Shown here: positions 52,184-61,415 of the stretch, piece by piece
Numbering within the stretch: the first letter of the stretch is position 1
Layout of the letters: each line of letters starts with the position of its first letter
Source of the DNA: Betaproteobacteria bacterium UBA5216
Lineage (GTDB): Bacteria; Pseudomonadota; Gammaproteobacteria; Burkholderiales; SG8-41
Direction of reading: 5' to 3'
NCBI GenBank assembly: GCA_002412495.1
Contig: DHVE01000021.1
Span: 19,928 to 83,927, forward strand
DNA length: 64,000 nt
The notes under the pieces: model-generated
Seen by the model: the letters and a program-made list of their open reading frames with translations, nothing else
Told to the model about the DNA's origin: nothing
Databases searched by the model: none
Position numbers and translations under genes: made by a program

Positions 52184-53733
52184 TGGATACCGCAAGCAGG
52201 CATCTCTATTCGCATAAAATCAAGGCGGCATCGCAGATCGCCGACGCCATTGGACCGCGACCGCGCAAGAAAAAGGTAATCATGTGTCACGGTACTTTCG
52301 ACGTGGTGCATCCTGGGCACGTTCGGCACCTGCTGTACGCTAAAACCAAGGCCGATATCCTGATCGCCAGCCTAACCGCCGACGAGCATATTAAGAAGGG
52401 TAACATGCGACCCTATGTTCCCGAAGATCTTCGTGCTGTGAATCTTGCCGCGTTGGAGATGGTGGATTACGTGGTTATCGACCGTGATCCCACTCCGCTC
52501 ACTAACCTCTCTGTTATCAAACCAGACTTCTTTGCCAAAGGTTACGAGTACACCGCAGGCACAGTGCATCCGAAGACCCAGGAAGAAATCGACGTTCTTG
52601 AAAGCTACGGCGGCGAGATGATATTTACGCCGGGTGACATCGTATACTCGTCATCCGCACTGATTGAATTGGCGCCGCCTTCAATCGCTGTCGAAAAGTT
52701 GATGACGCTGATGGAAGCGGAGAATGTGACCTTCAAGGGACTTCGCGACGCCGTAGCCGCGTTGAAAGGTATACACGCGCATGTTGTCGGCGACACGATT
52801 GTTGATAGTTATACCTACTGCAGCATGATAGGCGGCATGACCAAAACGCCCACCATGAGCGTACGATACGAAAAAAAGGTCGATTATGTTGGCGGGGCCG
52901 GCATTGTCGCAAAGCACTTGCGCGCAGCCGGGGCGGAAGTGACCTTTTCCACCGTGTTAGGCAATGATGACTACAGGCGCTTTGTGCTCGATGATCTCAG
53001 CACGTTCGGTGTGCACTGCCTACCAATCATCGACGAAACCCGTCCGACCACCAACAAGAACGCAATCGTGGCCGAGGGGTACCGGTTACTCAAGATCGAT
53101 ACGCTGGATAATCGCTCTATATCCGACAAGATCGTGGAGCAGTTAAAGCGTCAGATTGCCGATACGAAGACGCAAGCGGTTGCGTTTTGCGACTTTCGGC
53201 ACGGGTTGTTTAATCGGGTAACCATTCCGCCGCTCACGGCATCGATACCACAAGGCGCTTTCCGGGTGGCCGACAGTCAGGTTGCAAGCCGCTGGGGCAA
53301 TATACTGGAGTTTCAGGGTTTCGATCTTATTACACCGAACGAACGTGAAGCGCGCTTCGCGCTTGGCGACCAAGACTCCGTGGTGCGCCCATTGGCGCTT
53401 GAACTGCATAAGCGCTCGAACTGCGGCACGCTAATTCTCAAATGCGGCGACCGCGGAATCATTACCTATCGAACCAATTCGCCTACGGATTTTCGCGCGT
53501 TTTTCAATATTGAAACGTTTGCTGACAAGGTAGTAGATGCGGTCGGTGCGGGAGACGCGCTGTTGGCTTATGCGACACTTGCGATGGTGGCGACTGGGAA
53601 TGATGTGATTGCTTCGATACTAGGGAACATGGCGGCAGGCATCGAGTGCGAGCATGATGGCAATTGGCCGGTTACCCCTGATCTGGTGTTGAAAAAAATA
53701 GATGCCGTCGAGAAGCTCGCGCTTTACCAGTAA
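52183..53733 (+). CDS. Nucleotidyltransferase-PfkB kinase fusion (HldE-like, domain order reversed)
   Basis: A 516-residue bifunctional protein. The N-terminal half (residues ~30-165) has VIMCHGTFDVVHPGHVRHLL with the HxGH motif (H43, H46) of cytidylyltransferase-like enzymes. The C-terminal half (~195-510) is a PfkB-type kinase with VVDAVGAGDALL (Asp458). In HldE the kinase comes first and the transferase second, so this is the inverse order. The kinase would phosphorylate C1 of a heptose-7-P and the transferase activate the sugar after phosphatase action. The nucleotide used is unknown. Confidence 0.88.
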   Translation: MDTASRHLYSHKIKAASQIADAIGPRPRKKKVIMCHGTFDVVHPGHVRHLLYAKTKADILIASLTADEHIKKGNMRPYVPEDLRAVNLAALEMVDYVVIDRDPTPLTNLSVIKPDFFAKGYEYTAGTVHPKTQEEIDVLESYGGEMIFTPGDIVYSSSALIELAPPSIAVEKLMTLMEAENVTFKGLRDAVAALKGIHAHVVGDTIVDSYTYCSMIGGMTKTPTMSVRYEKKVDYVGGAGIVAKHLRAAGAEVTFSTVLGNDDYRRFVLDDLSTFGVHCLPIIDETRPTTNKNAIVAEGYRLLKIDTLDNRSISDKIVEQLKRQIADTKTQAVAFCDFRHGLFNRVTIPPLTASIPQGAFRVADSQVASRWGNILEFQGFDLITPNEREARFALGDQDSVVRPLALELHKRSNCGTLILKCGDRGIITYRTNSPTDFRAFFNIETFADKVVDAVGAGDALLAYATLAMVATGNDVIASILGNMAAGIECEHDGNWPVTPDLVLKKIDAVEKLALYQ

Positions 53734-53769
53734 GCCGGTGCTGAAGCCAGAGAAGTGAGGTAATTGCCA

Positions 53770-54708
53770 ATGCGAGTTGTAATAGCCGGCTTGGGCGTGC
53801 AGGGGCAAAAGCGTAAAGCAGTTGCCGGGAAAGAAGTCGTCGCAACGGTGGATCCGGTTCACCCAGAAGCGCAATACAAGCGTATAGAAGATGTGCCCGT
53901 AGATGCATACGATGCCGCGTTGCTGTGCATTCCCGATGAGCCAAAAATCGCGGTCATTGAATACCTGCTGGCACGGCGTAAACATCTACTTGTCGAGAAG
54001 CCGCTGTTCGCTGGTAATCCGCCGGACCTACTGCGCCTCAAGGCGCTCGCAGAAAAGAACCGCATCGTCTGTTATACCGCTTACAACCATCGTTTTGAGC
54101 CACATTTTGTGCGCATGAAGCAGCTGATCGAGTCGGGGCGGCTAGGGAAAATCTACAACGTGCGAATGTTCTACGGCAATGGCACGGCGCGCTTGGTGCG
54201 TGATTCGGCCTGGCGTGACCAGGGCGCGGGCGTGCTGCCTGACTTGGGATCGCACTTACTTGATACCGCCCTTTTCTGGCTGGGCAAGCCGGCAGACGGA
54301 TTCCGTATCCAGTCTGCCAACTGCTTCGAGAATCGGGCCTACGATCACGTTGCTTTTGGCGCGAATGCCGATCCGGTACTGCAATTCGAAGTCACTCTGC
54401 TGTCGTGGCGCAACCACTTCTACGCCGATGTTTTCGCGGAAAAAGGTAGTGCGCATATCAGTTCGCTATGCAAATGGGGGCCCAGCACGTTTAGCGTGCG
54501 AGACCGGAAATTACCCAGCGGACGGCCAGACGAAGAATCCATAACGCTGGTGCAGCCCGATCCGACTTGGGCGGTCGAATACGAACACTTTCGAAAATTG
54601 TGTGAAACAGGTGCTAGCAACATCGACAACGATATCTGGATTAACCAAACCCTGCGCGGTCTCGGTCATGATCTGGCGCAAGGTGCAGCGGCGCGGCGGC
54701 AGTGCTGA
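53770..54708 (+). CDS. Gfo/Idh/MocA-family oxidoreductase
   Basis: A 312-residue Rossmann oxidoreductase. VVIAGLGVQGQKRKAV is the dinucleotide motif and HLLVEKPLFAG contains the conserved EKP of the family. Catalytic segment LPDLGSHLLDTALFWLG has the D-x3-H pair. Such enzymes oxidise or reduce a sugar hydroxyl. Start ATG at 53770 preferred over TTG at 53764. It overlaps the next gene, starting at GTG 54702, by 7 bases. Confidence 0.88.
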   Translation: MRVVIAGLGVQGQKRKAVAGKEVVATVDPVHPEAQYKRIEDVPVDAYDAALLCIPDEPKIAVIEYLLARRKHLLVEKPLFAGNPPDLLRLKALAEKNRIVCYTAYNHRFEPHFVRMKQLIESGRLGKIYNVRMFYGNGTARLVRDSAWRDQGAGVLPDLGSHLLDTALFWLGKPADGFRIQSANCFENRAYDHVAFGANADPVLQFEVTLLSWRNHFYADVFAEKGSAHISSLCKWGPSTFSVRDRKLPSGRPDEESITLVQPDPTWAVEYEHFRKLCETGASNIDNDIWINQTLRGLGHDLAQGAAARRQC

Positions 54709-55592
54709 GTCACCTGAACACGCCAGCAGTGTTGCCACAGAAGGTTGTGGTGTTGGGCGGCGGTGGCTTCATCGGGGGCGCTATTCTGCGTCGGTTACGG
54801 TCGGATGGCATCAATGCTATAGGTTTGGGCCGGCCATTATTCGATTTGTTTGCTCCGAGCGCGCCCGAGCTGCTCGCGGACACGCTCCATCCGCAAGACA
54901 CACTTATATTTGCCTCGGCCAAGGCTCCCTGCAAGAATTTGCAGATGTTGAACGAGAACATCCGGATGGCGGAGGTCGTGTGCGCCGCGATTAGACAAAA
55001 GCCCGTTGCGCATTTGATTTATATCAGTTCCGACGCTGTTTACAAAGATTCACCCGATCCACTAACAGAAGCTTCGTGCGCGGAACCGGGCGCTTTGCAC
55101 GGCGTGATGCACCTTGCGCGCGAAGTTGCATTCCGGCAGGAATATGCTGGGCCTTTGGCGATAGTCCGTCCCACCTTGGTTTATGGCTTCGACGATCCAC
55201 ACAACGGCTATGGCCCCAACCGCTTCCGCCGTCTGGCGGCGGCTGGTAAGGACATCGTGCTGTTTGGCGAGGGCGAGGAGCGCCGAGATCACGTTGATGT
55301 CGATGACGTTGCTGAGCTCGTGAGATTAATCGTCACCCGACGTAGCGTTGGCATTGCTAACGCAGTGTCGGGCGAAGTTGCATCATTCCGTGAATTGGCG
55401 GAGTTTGTCGTATCGGCATTTTCCCCCGCTGTGCAGATTATAAGCTCACCGCGTATCGGCCCAATGCCGCACGGTGGGTACCGCCCGTTTGACAATTCAT
55501 CTGTAATCAAGGCGTTTCCCGGTTTTCGTTTCAAAGGCTGGCGCGAAGGTCTTGCTGCGATACATGCGAGGCAGCTACAGGAGCTCCGCTAA
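54702..55592 (+). CDS. SDR-family protein with altered catalytic residues (paralogue 1)
   Basis: A 296-residue extended SDR with VVVLGGGGFIGGAIL. At the catalytic position where Tyr-x3-Lys is usual, it has ALHGVMHLAREV: His133 replaces Tyr and His137 replaces Lys. YISSDAVYK keeps the Ser. It may act as an isomerase/reductase with another mechanism or have lost redox function. It is paralogous to the gene at 56872. The last base overlaps the next start. Confidence 0.82.
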   Translation: MLSHLNTPAVLPQKVVVLGGGGFIGGAILRRLRSDGINAIGLGRPLFDLFAPSAPELLADTLHPQDTLIFASAKAPCKNLQMLNENIRMAEVVCAAIRQKPVAHLIYISSDAVYKDSPDPLTEASCAEPGALHGVMHLAREVAFRQEYAGPLAIVRPTLVYGFDDPHNGYGPNRFRRLAAAGKDIVLFGEGEERRDHVDVDDVAELVRLIVTRRSVGIANAVSGEVASFRELAEFVVSAFSPAVQIISSPRIGPMPHGGYRPFDNSSVIKAFPGFRFKGWREGLAAIHARQLQELR

Positions 55593-56875
55593 TGACGTCA
55601 AGCATTAAACAACCGATAATTGGATTCGCTGGTATGACGCACCTCGGCTTGGTTTCAGGGGTGTGCGCTTCTGAAAAAGGGTTCATGGTGGTTTGTTTTG
55701 ATCCCGATCCCAGCCGTATTGCCAACTTGCGTGATGGGAAATTGCCCGTCTCCGAACCGCAGCTCGACGAATTAGTCGCAAGAAATGCCGCGCGCTTGCG
55801 TTTCACTGCTGATGTAGCCGATCTGAAGGCATGCGACATTATTTACGTGGCACCGGATGTAGCTACAGATGACCTTGGGCAAAGTGACCTCCGTGCCATT
55901 AACCTGCTACTCAATAGCGTTCTCGATTCAGCACGCGCCGACGCAGCTGTGGTTATCCTTTCCCAAGTGCCACCGGGATTTACCCGCGGAAAGCAACGCG
56001 AGGGGCGGATTCTCTACTACCAAGTCGAGACGCTGATTTTTGGGCGTGCCGTTGAAAGGGCACTGTTTCCGGAACGCTATATTATCGGCTGCGCCGACCC
56101 TACCCAGCCCTTGCCATTAGCCTATGGCGCCTTTCTCAAAGCGCATGGCTGTCCTATACTGCCGATGCGCTATGAAAGCGCGGAACTCGCCAAGATTTCT
56201 ATTAATATGTGTCTGGTGGCGTCCGTTTCCACGGCCAACACACTAGCCGAGTTGTGCGAGAAGATTGGCGCCGATTGGTCCGAGATCGTGCCGGCACTCA
56301 AGCTGGATAAACGCATAGGCCAATATTCATATCTTGCCCCGGGCTTGGGCATCGCAGGTGGCAACCTTGAGCGCGACCTAGCCACGGTCTGCAACTTTGC
56401 TGACGAGTATGGCACCGACGCCGGTGTCGTGCGCGCGTGGATAGCCAACAGCCGCCACCGTCGCGATTGGGCGCTACGCACACTACATCAAAATTTACTG
56501 TCGAAAATTAATGATCCAGTGATCGCAGTGCTCGGATTGGCATACAAACAGGATACGCATTCGACCAAGAACTCCCCTGCGATAGCATTGCTTTCAAGCC
56601 TTTTGCCGTTCCAGGTTCGCTTGTTCGACCCGGTTGTGCCGGCGACCGCCGTGCCCAATCCGCGCCGGCACTCTGCGGCAAATGAGCTGGATGCCTGCGA
56701 TGGGGCAGATGCGCTGGTGGTGATGACGCCGTGGGGGCAATTCCGTTCGCTCGACCCGGCGAAGATCGCTTCCTGTATGCGCGGCAAGATGGTTCTTGAC
56801 CCTTACGCAGTCCTCGACCGAGCTGCCTGTCGCAATGCCGGCCTCGAGTACCATACGCTCGGAACTGCCGCATGA
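55592..56875 (+). CDS. UDP-glucose/GDP-mannose dehydrogenase family protein lacking the catalytic Cys
   Basis: A 427-residue homologue of UDP-sugar 6-dehydrogenases. The Lys and Asn that normally act (K201 and N205, in SAELAKISINMCL) are present, and SQVPPGFTRG fits the family. The active-site loop that is usually GGSCFPKD reads APGLGIAGGNLERD, so position 258 has Asn where the nucleophilic Cys should be. A two-step oxidation to a uronic acid is therefore unlikely. Overlaps the 56872 SDR by four bases. Confidence 0.85.
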   Translation: MTSSIKQPIIGFAGMTHLGLVSGVCASEKGFMVVCFDPDPSRIANLRDGKLPVSEPQLDELVARNAARLRFTADVADLKACDIIYVAPDVATDDLGQSDLRAINLLLNSVLDSARADAAVVILSQVPPGFTRGKQREGRILYYQVETLIFGRAVERALFPERYIIGCADPTQPLPLAYGAFLKAHGCPILPMRYESAELAKISINMCLVASVSTANTLAELCEKIGADWSEIVPALKLDKRIGQYSYLAPGLGIAGGNLERDLATVCNFADEYGTDAGVVRAWIANSRHRRDWALRTLHQNLLSKINDPVIAVLGLAYKQDTHSTKNSPAIALLSSLLPFQVRLFDPVVPATAVPNPRRHSAANELDACDGADALVVMTPWGQFRSLDPAKIASCMRGKMVLDPYAVLDRAACRNAGLEYHTLGTAA

Positions 56876-57753
56876 TTTCTCATCGCTGCGCTGTCCTTCA
56901 CAACCCGGAACGGGTGGTATTGCTTGGTGGCAGCGGATTTATTGGTCGGGCAATCCAAGCGAGGCTGCAGGCGGATGGCATCCCCATGCTGTCGCTTACT
57001 TCGAGTGAAGTGGATCTCACTTTGCCAATAGCCGCCGAGCAATTATCCAAATTGCTGAAGTCGTCCGATGCCGTTGTGATGCTTTCCGCGCTCACGCCCG
57101 ACAAGGGGCGTGACATCGCGACGCTGATGAAAAACATCGCGATGATGCAACACCTTTGCAGCGCATTGGGGCAGACTGGATGCTCACATCTGGTCTATTT
57201 TAGTTCGGATGCTGTTTACGACACGGCAATTGCGCGAGTTACGGAAAGCACACCGGCCTCTCCACAAGATCTCTACGGCGCGATGCATCGCACGCGCGAG
57301 ATCATGGCGGCCGGTATCAGGGCGCCTCTATTGATCCTGCGACCGACCCTCGTGTATGGCGTGCATGACACGCACAATGCTTACGGGCCAAACCGTTTTC
57401 GGCGCATGGCGCAAAAGGAAGGCAAGATCACTCTCTTCGGACGGGGCGAGGAAATGCGCGATCATGTACATGTGGAGGATATTGCGACGCTTACCGTTCG
57501 CTGCCTGCAGCAACAGTCCACCGGCGTGCTTAACATGGCTACGGGAGTGTCGAACTCATTTCACGACGTGGCGGGCCTTGTCGCTCGGCAGTTCGGCAAG
57601 CGGGTAGAAGTTGTTGAAACATCGCGTGCAAATCCGATTACGCATCGCCACTATGATGTGACCAATCTTATCAAGGTTTTCCCGGACTTTCGCTTTATAG
57701 CACTGCAAGACGGGATAGCCCGTTGCCACAATGAAACCACGGGAGTCGCCTGA
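56872..57753 (+). CDS. SDR-family protein with altered catalytic Lys (paralogue 2)
   Basis: A 293-residue extended SDR sharing VVLLGGSGFIGRAI and PTLVYGVHDTHNAYGPNRFRRM with the 54702 gene. Tyr135 is present (LYGAMHRTRE) but His139 sits at the Lys position. Ser is retained (FSSDAVYD). The same His substitution in both paralogues suggests a selected feature. The last base overlaps the methyltransferase start. Confidence 0.82.
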   Translation: MISHRCAVLHNPERVVLLGGSGFIGRAIQARLQADGIPMLSLTSSEVDLTLPIAAEQLSKLLKSSDAVVMLSALTPDKGRDIATLMKNIAMMQHLCSALGQTGCSHLVYFSSDAVYDTAIARVTESTPASPQDLYGAMHRTREIMAAGIRAPLLILRPTLVYGVHDTHNAYGPNRFRRMAQKEGKITLFGRGEEMRDHVHVEDIATLTVRCLQQQSTGVLNMATGVSNSFHDVAGLVARQFGKRVEVVETSRANPITHRHYDVTNLIKVFPDFRFIALQDGIARCHNETTGVA

Positions 57754-58430
57754 TGGCCGAAATCAACCTGCTCGCCCGGTATCCGAAATCGAAGCGCAAT
57801 GTAAAGGCGCGCCTTGGCAATAAGGAAGAGAACCGTGCGCTCGCGATGAAGTTTGGGAAGGAATACTTCGACGGCACACGTGAGCAGGGTTACGGTGGTT
57901 TTCGCTATGACGGCCGGTGGGTGCCGATAGCCGAAGACATTGTGCGCCATTTCGATCTCAAGGCGGGCGATCGCGTGCTCGACATCGGCTGCGCCAAAGG
58001 ATTCCTGGTAAAAGATCTGATGAGAGTCTGCCCAGGGGTAGAAGTGTTCGGCATAGATATTTCCGAATACGCAGTGATGAACTGCGAGCCCGAGGTGGTG
58101 GGAAGGTTGCATGTTGGTGACGCTAGGCATTTGCCGTTTCCAGATGGGAGTTTCAAGGCGGCACTGTCGATCAATACCATCCATAATTTTGATCGTGCAG
58201 GATGTATAACTGCGATCAAAGAGATGCAACGCATAGCCCGCAATGGGGGCTATTTGCAGGTGGATGCCTATCGCAACCCCGCCGAGGAACAGATTTTTCT
58301 CGACTGGGTACTGACGGCGCAGACCCATGGTACACCGCAATTCTGGGCCGATTTATTGAACGAGGCTGGTTACCGCGGAGACTATTTCTGGACGATCTTG
58401 GAGATTGACCCCGAATGGACGCAAACCTGA
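57753..58430 (+). CDS. Class I SAM-dependent methyltransferase
   Basis: A 225-residue protein with RVLDIGCAKGFLVKDLM (motif I) and LPFPDGSFKAALSINTIHNF. It ends the operon that starts at 48248. It probably methylates the sugar made by the preceding genes; O-, N- or C-methylation cannot be told. Converges with the large membrane protein gene 1 nt downstream. Confidence 0.86.
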   Translation: MAEINLLARYPKSKRNVKARLGNKEENRALAMKFGKEYFDGTREQGYGGFRYDGRWVPIAEDIVRHFDLKAGDRVLDIGCAKGFLVKDLMRVCPGVEVFGIDISEYAVMNCEPEVVGRLHVGDARHLPFPDGSFKAALSINTIHNFDRAGCITAIKEMQRIARNGGYLQVDAYRNPAEEQIFLDWVLTAQTHGTPQFWADLLNEAGYRGDYFWTILEIDPEWTQT

Positions 58431-58431
58431 T

Positions 58432-61305
58432 TTATCGGCAGTCGCTTACTTGGACCTGCTCACTCGTATAAGTTTCACCTACCCGGGTAACCGTCCTCGG
58501 GGTCAATGAGACCATCAACTTGCCATTGGCAATCGGCGGCAACGCGAGTGAGGCCTTCGCTGTGCCGTAGTAGAGTTCTATGTCCTTCCGAACTTCATCT
58601 TTCGTCGGCTGTTCCAGCCAAGCCCGCAATATTGATCCTGCTTCGGGTTTACCCTGTTGTTGCTGATAAGCATAATGAATTTCCGCTACACATCGCCCCG
58701 TAGTTGTTCGGTTCAGGGCTAGATTGATGCGGTAATCCTTCTGTCCCGGCAGCGGTGACAGGAACGGAGGAAAATCACTCTCGAGTTTAACGATACTCCA
58801 GCGATTTAGTGGGCTCCAATCACGGTCGACTAGCGTGAGACGTGGTTTGCTCGATTCATTATTCTGGAGCTTTTCGCCTTGTAAAAAAGCGCTGACGCAT
58901 CCAAAAGGCGGAACAATAAGGGGCGGGACGCCTGGGACTTCAATCCGAGGTTTGAATGCATCGCTCGGATGCATGAGGCGTTCAGGATTGCGCCGCATTA
59001 ATTGCACAACGAACGCTGCACTCTCGAAGCCGGTGATGCTTGTGCATATTGCATAGTCGGGAGCGCGATATTTAGGCGCATCCCGGTTTGCGAGCCATTT
59101 ATAAACATCACTGCCATCTAGGCGATAGCCGTGCGCATCCAGCCGATATGCGCCGGTCGCAATGAACAGGTTGTCAATGTACGCCCAACTACCGGTCTTG
59201 GCAGCGACCGGCGCACCATAGCCGTTAACGACAAAGCTAGCCCCTTGGTAAGGTGATCGATCGAGACGTGCGTATGGGTTAGCACCATCAGGCGGAAGCA
59301 GAGAAAAATAGGTCCATTGCCGGCCGATCCAGAACACAGACGCGTGAATCAACAGTAAGGCGGCGGCCGCAGGTGCGAGCCATGTAACGACTCTCTGCTG
59401 GTCATGATGGGCCTTAATCCAGCTCCACACCACGGCGAACATTACGGCTGCGGCGGGCACTACCAAAAACACTAGCACAGGGGTATAGCGGCGCAAATTG
59501 ATGAGCACCATGTAACCTGGTGCAAAGGCATACGCTGCCGCGTAACCTATGCTGATTGCAACCGCAAAGGGCGCTAATCGGACCAGCAATGAATGAGCAA
59601 CGGTGCCGTGTCGTTCATCAAAGAACCAGATCCAAACTGAAAGCACAACCGCGACTAGCGCGAAAAGTTTGGTTGACCCGCTTGCTGTCCAAGGAATCAG
59701 AGTGTAGGCCCAGATGATCCCCATTGGATCGCCTGTGTATCTGTAGAGCATTTCATGACCAAATGCTAGAACGGCAAGAACTAGCAGAGAACTCGCGGCC
59801 GCCATTAACCGGTGCGGATCAGGTGTGCTCCGGCGCATGCCACGCCATAGGCACATAATCCCGATTGAAAGAATTGCTGCTGGAACTATGAAGGCAATAA
59901 GGCCGCCTCCTACGGCACGAAACACGGCCCAGGTAGACTCCGTGCGGCCTTCAACCAGATCAGTGAAGCAAATGGCCATTGCAACGAGGTTGGCCGAAGC
60001 GAGAAACAGAAAGAAGGTTAAGCCACGCATTCCACGGATAGCACGATGCGCCTGCTTTTTCCCAAAAAAACGCTTCAAAGCATTCAATCGACCCCTAGTG
60101 GAGCCAAATAGTGTCATGATCCAGGCCAAGGCGAAAATTGCACCAATCCACGCGCCGACATATCCGAGCGCGAACTTACTTAATATGAAGATCGCCACTG
60201 CAGCAGAAATTGTCCCGACATCACGCGCTAGATTCCGAATGGCTGGCTGAGAGTTTGGCGTAGTACGTGAGAGCGCACAAAAAATCGGTGGAAGTAAAAT
60301 TGCCCAGATAAGGAAGCTAAAGTACGGTGTGAGTATGCCGAACCCGTACTGAAATATGGATTTCAACATGCCGGCCACATTGGCAAATGGTTTACTGTCA
60401 ACCAGTGATTCCCAGAACACGATCCGGTGCTCGATAAAAAATTCCTGTAATCGACTGCCAAACTGAGGATCTGCGTAGTTACGGCCAACGAAGGTCAGCA
60501 TGAAATCCTGTTTGAGGCCAGTTACGCCGTAATAGGCAATCAATTGCGTGATTAGTATTGCGATACTTACGAGCCCTCCGGCAATCATTGCAGTGAATGG
60601 AGCACGTATCGCCGTCAAACCATGGCCTCGTTGCGACCAGACGACGAAAACTGCGGAGGTCGTGAAGGTGAACACACCCATGAGAAGATCAAAATAACCC
60701 ACGCATGCCGAGATCAGAGTGAGCAGCCAAAGCCATCGTTGCCGCTGGTCAGATACATAGCTTTGAATTACCGTAAGCATGGCGAACAACAGAAATCCAT
60801 GCCATACCTTAAAGGTATTCACCAGCCACTGAGCCATCAGAATGTACTCGGTCATTAGCAAAAATACGGTGAAATTTGCGGTGGCACGGCCAAGCAGACG
60901 GTAGAAAAATACCCACGCAAGCAAGATAGAGCCTAGCCCTACCGTAAATGTCGAAAAAACAATTTGTGATTCGACGGTTCTCAGGCCCAATGCATAGAGC
61001 ACAAATGCAAATAGGCGGGGGAAATTGCCTTGATGCGTATAAACGTAGGGATGCGCCGCGGGATCAGGGCCGTAGGCTTCGTCAGTTAGGCCGAAGCTTC
61101 CCGAAAGGCCAAAGTGGTAGAGGTTGCTACCATGAACAAAGGCCGAGAAAGATTCGTTGTTGTCAAAAACGTAAGGTAGAAGGTTTGAGCTAAGCAGCAA
61201 CCATCCGAATAGAAGGCTGTAGGCAACGACTAACGCCAATAAATCAAAGCTGGTAGAGCGCAAAAATTCTAAAATCGTAAAGTTATTTTTAAATTGAATT
61301 CTCAA
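58432..61305 (-). CDS. Large multi-pass membrane protein, unknown, possible GT-C-like
   Basis: A 957-residue protein starting at a TTG (61305). The first two-thirds hold many hydrophobic helices (LLALVVAYSLLFGWLLLSS, FAMLTVIQSYV) with a first loop FDNNESFSAFVHGSNLYHFG; the C-terminal third is soluble, ending with YTSEQVQVSDCR. The layout resembles GT-C membrane glycosyltransferases or polysaccharide-related proteins, but no firm family match is seen. GC content is lower than in the rest of the window, consistent with acquired DNA. It is divergent from 61416. Confidence 0.7.
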   Translation of the reverse strand: MRIQFKNNFTILEFLRSTSFDLLALVVAYSLLFGWLLLSSNLLPYVFDNNESFSAFVHGSNLYHFGLSGSFGLTDEAYGPDPAAHPYVYTHQGNFPRLFAFVLYALGLRTVESQIVFSTFTVGLGSILLAWVFFYRLLGRATANFTVFLLMTEYILMAQWLVNTFKVWHGFLLFAMLTVIQSYVSDQRQRWLWLLTLISACVGYFDLLMGVFTFTTSAVFVVWSQRGHGLTAIRAPFTAMIAGGLVSIAILITQLIAYYGVTGLKQDFMLTFVGRNYADPQFGSRLQEFFIEHRIVFWESLVDSKPFANVAGMLKSIFQYGFGILTPYFSFLIWAILLPPIFCALSRTTPNSQPAIRNLARDVGTISAAVAIFILSKFALGYVGAWIGAIFALAWIMTLFGSTRGRLNALKRFFGKKQAHRAIRGMRGLTFFLFLASANLVAMAICFTDLVEGRTESTWAVFRAVGGGLIAFIVPAAILSIGIMCLWRGMRRSTPDPHRLMAAASSLLVLAVLAFGHEMLYRYTGDPMGIIWAYTLIPWTASGSTKLFALVAVVLSVWIWFFDERHGTVAHSLLVRLAPFAVAISIGYAAAYAFAPGYMVLINLRRYTPVLVFLVVPAAAVMFAVVWSWIKAHHDQQRVVTWLAPAAAALLLIHASVFWIGRQWTYFSLLPPDGANPYARLDRSPYQGASFVVNGYGAPVAAKTGSWAYIDNLFIATGAYRLDAHGYRLDGSDVYKWLANRDAPKYRAPDYAICTSITGFESAAFVVQLMRRNPERLMHPSDAFKPRIEVPGVPPLIVPPFGCVSAFLQGEKLQNNESSKPRLTLVDRDWSPLNRWSIVKLESDFPPFLSPLPGQKDYRINLALNRTTTGRCVAEIHYAYQQQQGKPEAGSILRAWLEQPTKDEVRKDIELYYGTAKASLALPPIANGKLMVSLTPRTVTRVGETYTSEQVQVSDCR

Positions 61306-61415
61306 AAGAATATATATCCATATGTTATGGAGTCAGCATGTTTAAGTTAGTATACGTGGCGATTTTAGAGCGCGGAAGTCTCTTTACGAGAAGATCTCCC
61401 TTGGAGTTATAAAAA
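61306..61415. promoter_or_regulatory. AT-rich divergent intergenic region
   Basis: Between the two large membrane protein genes. It includes TATATATCCATATG near 61310 and TATACG near 61353, AT-rich elements that could act as -10 boxes on either strand. No specific boxes can be fixed. Confidence 0.35.
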
